Shown here in pieces: positions 6,553 to 8,651 of a stretch of 8,651 nucleotides of DNA; the first letter of the stretch is position 1; each line of letters opens with the position of its first letter. The stretch is taken from positions 1-8,651 of the forward strand of contig JAQUUV010000078.1 in the NCBI GenBank assembly GCA_028693695.1. Reading direction: 5' to 3'. Both the position numbers and the translations under genes were made by a program. This DNA is from Syntrophomonas sp. Lineage in GTDB: Bacteria; Bacillota; Syntrophomonadia; Syntrophomonadales; Syntrophomonadaceae. Below the pieces are notes generated by a model. It searched no databases. It was given only the letters and a program-made list of their open reading frames with translations, and was not told the DNA's origin.

Positions 6553-6562
6553 TTGTCGACAA
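6553..6562. repeat. 10-bp palindrome TTGTCGACAA next to the leftward promoter
   Basis: A perfect ten-base palindrome sits between the leftward -35 (6544-6549) and the rightward -35 (6571). A dimeric regulator bound here could act on both divergent genes. No known operator consensus is claimed; the site is short. Confidence 0.35.
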
Positions 6563-6570
6563 TTTGCATA

Positions 6571-6598
6571 TTAAGTTGGCAATAATAAATGATATAAT
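6571..6598 (+). promoter_or_regulatory. Extended -10 promoter for the membrane protein gene
   Basis: TGATATAAT (6590-6598) is a full extended -10 (TGn plus a perfect TATAAT). A weak -35, TTAAGT, lies at 6571-6576, 16 bases upstream. Transcription should begin near 6605. The perfect TTGACA at 6617-6622 falls downstream of this and has no -10 partner. Confidence 0.6.
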
Positions 6599-6720
6599 GA
6601 TCTAATTGAATATTTGTTGACATGCTGGCTGATAATATGGTTGCACTCGAAATATCATAGTACCTGGGTGGGAAGCAGCAGTGTTATTTGCATTTTTTGA
6701 AGAATTGAGGAAAGAGTACG

Positions 6721-7176
6721 ATGATGGTTTCTTTGATCATACTAGCAGCTATTTTGGCAGTAGTGGCTTTAATTGTGGCAGGAATGAAAAGTGAGATTAA
6801 GCAAGAAGGAGAAGATATGATGAAAAAAGTTTATGTCTATTTGGTCTTGTTTGCAACCTTAATGATGAGCATTGGAGGAAGTGTGGCTGCTTTTATGGCG
6901 GTTACAGACATTGTTGCACCAGCTCCATACTTTCAAACATTTGAAGAATTTAAGCAGGGCAATGTAAAAACTGAATTTAGTAAGGAAAACGTTGATCTTC
7001 AAAAGCTTTCTGATGATGAAATAATGGCAAGGTATCAAACCATGGCAGCAGGAGAAAAGGAAAGGCAAATAAGCAGAGCTAAAAACAGTCTAATCAAAAG
7101 CTTGGGCTGGATTATTATTCCTTTGCCTGTTTTTTTGCTTTTCCAACGTCGGTTGTCAGGTAAAGAAGAATTGTAA
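6721..7176 (+). CDS. Small membrane protein of unknown function
   Basis: I do not recognise a family with certainty. The 151-residue frame predicts three membrane helices: 2-21 (SLIILAAILAVVALIVAG), about 36-62 (VYVYLVLFATLMMSIGG onwards) and about 127-142 (SLGWIIIPLPVFLLF). Between the last two is a 65-residue polar segment rich in Glu and Lys that would sit on one side of the membrane; a basic FQRRLSGKEEL tail follows. ATG 6721 has a moderate GAGG site at 6707-6710. A second, better site (AAGGAG, 6806-6811) precedes Met33/Met34 in frame and would give a two-helix protein of about 118 residues starting MKKVYVYL, so the true start is open. Base composition looks more AT-rich than the nadD cluster behind it. 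Divergent from the YkgJ-like gene; 132 bases before nadD. Confidence 0.65.
   Translation: MMVSLIILAAILAVVALIVAGMKSEIKQEGEDMMKKVYVYLVLFATLMMSIGGSVAAFMAVTDIVAPAPYFQTFEEFKQGNVKTEFSKENVDLQKLSDDEIMARYQTMAAGEKERQISRAKNSLIKSLGWIIIPLPVFLLFQRRLSGKEEL
6806..6811 (+). promoter_or_regulatory. Internal ribosome binding site in the membrane protein gene
   Basis: AAGGAG lies five bases before ATG 6817 and eight before ATG 6820. It is a better site than the one serving ATG 6721, so it either marks the real start or allows a second, shorter product. Confidence 0.5.
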
Positions 7177-7223
7177 AGTACAGGACTATACTGCAGTTCA
7201 GTTTGGAACGATTAAAACAATAA

Positions 7224-7250
7224 TTTACAGTAATGAGAGCGTAGTATAAA
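7224..7250 (+). promoter_or_regulatory. Candidate promoter for nadD-yqeK
   Basis: TTTACA (7224-7229) and TATAAA (7245-7250) are good hexamers (5 of 6 each) but only 15 bases apart, shorter than the usual 17. It lies about 60 bases before the nadD start in a gap with no gene. Moderate support only. Confidence 0.4.
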
Positions 7251-7308
7251 ACACCTGATAAGTCATTCTTCGATGTATGACGTTAATATGTTGAACAAGG
7301 TGATCTAA

Positions 7309-7941
7309 ATGCAGCAATTAAAATCTTTAGGCATTCTAGGCGGGACCTTTGATCCGATCCATTACGGGCATATTGTAGCGGCCGAATGTGCCCGCGATGC
7401 CTTCCATCTGGATCGGGTTATTTTTATTCCTTCCGCTCGCCCACCCCATAAAGCCTTGGATGAGGTTCTAGACAGTCAACACCGATTCGAAATGGTGAAG
7501 ATGGCTGTACAGGATAACCCAGACTTTGCGGTATCAGCGCTTGAAATGCAAAGGAAAGGGCTTTCATATACGGTAGAAACAATTGCCAGCTACCAGCAAG
7601 AATTTCCAGGGGCGAAAATATATTTTATCATAGGTGTTGATGCCTTGCTGCTGATAAATACCTGGAAGGATGTTGAACGTCTGGCAACCCTGTGTAATTT
7701 TATTGTGGTCACTCGGCCGGGCTACCAGCTGAGCCATGAGCAAGAACATTTTCGTGAAATACCTGGCGCAGTATGGGAAAAGATCCTGCTAGTTCCTATT
7801 CCTGGACTTTATATATCTTCTAGTGACATTAGACAAAGGGTATCCAAAGGGCAGACAATAAAATATTTGCTGCCACCGGCGATTGAAGAGTATATTCTGA
7901 AGAATGATTTATACAGGGAAGAGGAATCTGCTAATGATTGA
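7309..7941 (+). CDS. nadD: Nicotinate-nucleotide adenylyltransferase
   Basis: This cytosolic enzyme joins nicotinate mononucleotide and ATP into deamido-NAD plus pyrophosphate, the step before NAD synthetase. The 210-residue length is normal. Motifs of the nucleotidyltransferase fold are all present: GGTFDPIHYGH (11-21), the HxGH-type ATP site; PPHK (45-48); LSYTVETI (85-92) for substrate recognition; IGVDALLLINTWKD (108-121) with the conserved Asp and Trp; and the C-terminal ISSSDIR (169-175). The ATG at 7309 follows AAGGTGATC (7297-7305), a strong match to the 16S rRNA tail. The stop overlaps the yqeK start by eight bases, so the two are translationally coupled. In many Firmicutes nadD follows obg, yhbY or aroE; here an unrelated membrane protein precedes it. 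Confidence 0.96.
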   Translation: MQQLKSLGILGGTFDPIHYGHIVAAECARDAFHLDRVIFIPSARPPHKALDEVLDSQHRFEMVKMAVQDNPDFAVSALEMQRKGLSYTVETIASYQQEFPGAKIYFIIGVDALLLINTWKDVERLATLCNFIVVTRPGYQLSHEQEHFREIPGAVWEKILLVPIPGLYISSSDIRQRVSKGQTIKYLLPPAIEEYILKNDLYREEESAND

Positions 7942-8512
7942 GGCCACGGATGCTATCCAAATAGTTCATGGTCGGCTGTCTGAACGCCGATTTCAACACA
8001 GTCTGAATGTAGCCCAGCTAGCTGCAGAATTGGCAGTATCTTTCGGGGTTGACAGCGAGAAAGCATTCCTGGTGGGGATTTTACACGATTATGCTAAAGA
8101 CCTGACTGCGGACGAGTTACTGCTCATTGGCGAGGATAATGGGCTCATAGATAATGAAGTTGAACGCCATGCACCGGATCTTTTGCATGCTCCGGTAGGA
8201 GCCTTGCTTTTGGAAAAGGAACTGGGGATAAAGGATAGCGAAATATTGGAGGCAGTTAGGGCACACACATTAGGTTCTGTGAACATGAGCATACTAGATA
8301 AGATTATATTCCTGGCAGATATGATAGAACCTGACCGCAATGCCTATCCTGATCTCGAGCGTCTACGCCAGTTATCCCGCTGCAACCTGGATCAGGCAAT
8401 GCTTTTGGGACTTGATTCCACCATCCGTTACTGCCTGGATCGCCAGATGATCCTGCATCCCCGCACGGTTACGGTAAGAAATACTTTTTTGCAGAAAGTT
8501 GCCAAGCTATAG
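7934..8512 (+). CDS. yqeK: HD-domain Ap4A hydrolase YqeK (bis(5'-nucleosyl)-tetraphosphatase, symmetrical)
   Basis: The 192-residue HD-superfamily protein has the metal and phosphate residues in order: H22 (RFQHS), the H51-D52 pair (GILHDYAKD), H85 (LLHAPVGA), H111 (VRAHTLG) and D129 (FLADMIEP). YqeK from Firmicutes has been shown to split diadenosine tetraphosphate (Ap4A) into two ADP, using a metal centre that prefers iron. I chose ATG 7934 because its peptide, MIEATDAIQIVHGRLSERRF, matches the usual YqeK N-terminus and GAGG lies at 7921-7924; the earlier in-frame ATG at 7904 would add ten residues inside nadD without a good site. It overlaps the nadD end by eight bases. Members of the nadD-yqeK-rsfS cluster are conserved neighbours, linking NAD synthesis, alarmone-like dinucleotide removal and ribosome control. 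Confidence 0.94.
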   Translation: MIEATDAIQIVHGRLSERRFQHSLNVAQLAAELAVSFGVDSEKAFLVGILHDYAKDLTADELLLIGEDNGLIDNEVERHAPDLLHAPVGALLLEKELGIKDSEILEAVRAHTLGSVNMSILDKIIFLADMIEPDRNAYPDLERLRQLSRCNLDQAMLLGLDSTIRYCLDRQMILHPRTVTVRNTFLQKVAKL

Positions 8513-8518
8513 GGTTTA

Positions 8519-8548
8519 TTAAGTTTGCTATGTGAGGCATGATATAAT
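8519..8548 (+). promoter_or_regulatory. Extended -10 promoter for rsfS
   Basis: TGATATAAT (8540-8548) is again a complete extended -10. A weak -35 TTAAGT is at 8519-8524, 18 bases upstream. It lies between the yqeK stop and the rsfS start and would give a leader of about 45 bases, so rsfS can be made apart from nadD-yqeK. Confidence 0.6.
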
Positions 8549-8586
8549 AAGAGATAAGTGAATTAACCTAAATATTAAATAAACGT

Positions 8587-8593
8587 AGGAGGG
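8587..8593 (+). promoter_or_regulatory. Ribosome binding site supporting a TTG start for rsfS
   Basis: AGGAGGG is seven bases before TTG 8601-8603. There is no ATG or GTG at suitable spacing in that frame, so TTG is the start. Confidence 0.75.
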
Positions 8594-8600
8594 CTCTTTT

Positions 8601-8651
8601 TTGATCAAAGAAGACAAGCTGGTTCAAATAATTGCTGATGCAGCCTTGGAA
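8601..8651 (+). CDS. rsfS: Ribosomal silencing factor RsfS, N-terminal 17 codons (cut by window end)
   Basis: Only MIKEDKLVQIIADAALE is visible, starting at a TTG with a very strong ribosome site. This resembles the first helix of RsfS/YbeB/DUF143 proteins, which bind ribosomal protein L14 (uL14) on the 50S subunit and block subunit joining in slow growth. The call rests mainly on position: rsfS directly follows nadD and yqeK in many Firmicutes. The 88-base gap with its own promoter shows it is not purely dependent on the upstream operon. Confidence 0.75.
   Translation, partial: MIKEDKLVQIIADAALE

Larger units (their letters stand above)
6421..6720. other. Divergent intergenic promoter region
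   Basis: These 300 bases separate the YkgJ-like gene (leftward) and the membrane protein gene (rightward). It is AT-rich and holds a strong rightward extended -10 promoter (6571-6598), a weaker leftward promoter (6521-6549), and two inverted repeats (6453-6474 and 6553-6562). No gene, structured RNA or riboswitch that I recognise is visible. The rightward transcript would have a leader of roughly 115 bases with no obvious strong terminator hairpin. Confidence 0.55.

Noticed and set aside
6617..6638. Perfect TTGACA followed by TAATAT as a second rightward promoter
   Set aside because: The spacing is only 10 bases, and no -10-like hexamer lies 16-18 bases downstream of TTGACA.
7262..7281. GTCAT-N10-ATGAC inverted repeat before nadD as an operator
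   Set aside because: Only five base pairs with a ten-base loop; too weak to support, and no known NAD-repressor site is recognised.
7904..7933. Earlier start for yqeK adding ten residues (MIYTGKRNLL)
   Set aside because: Poor ribosome site, overlap with nadD by 38 bases, and YqeK proteins normally start at the equivalent of ATG 7934.
1..8651. CRISPR, toxin-antitoxin, phage-defence, transposase or tRNA genes
   Set aside because: None of the needed repeats, motifs or structures were seen on either strand.

Overview
The window reads as a piece of a low- to mid-GC, Gram-positive-type anaerobic bacterial chromosome, most likely a Clostridia-class Firmicute (Syntrophomonas/Peptococcaceae-like by general feel; this is inference, not a match). 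Reasons: strong AGGAGG-type ribosome sites, TATAAT promoters, TTG and GTG starts, the nadD-yqeK-rsfS gene order common in Firmicutes, a CsoR-type copper repressor next to copA, and the remnant of a DUF35 OB-fold gene of the kind abundant in acyl-CoA/thiolase-rich anaerobes.

Left part (1-2858, + strand): the last 30 codons of a CsoR-family copper-sensing repressor, then a complete P1B-type Cu(+) exporting ATPase, CopA, with three N-terminal heavy-metal-binding domains. Together they form a copper efflux operon. A small hairpin lies between copA and the convergent gene that follows.

Middle part (2903-6420, - strand): a small single-domain cupin, an EamA/DMT-family ten-helix transporter, a PLP-dependent cysteine synthase-family enzyme, and a Cys-rich YkgJ-like (CxxCxxCC) protein just upstream of it. 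The transporter is flanked on both sides by dead gene pieces that normal gene calling would miss: a pentapeptide-repeat remnant downstream and a DUF35 OB-fold remnant upstream. This makes 3412-4711 look like a patch of gene turnover.

Right part (6421-8651): a 300-base divergent promoter region with an extended -10 promoter and two short inverted repeats; a small unrecognised membrane protein with two nested start sites; then the housekeeping cluster nadD (NAD synthesis), yqeK (HD-domain Ap4A hydrolase) overlapping it, and the first 17 codons of rsfS (ribosome silencing factor) behind its own extended -10 promoter.

I see no RNA gene, CRISPR array, insertion sequence or phage module. No wholly new system is evident. 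The most rewarding items are the two hidden gene remnants around eamA, the CopZ-like first domain of CopA, and the start-site corrections.
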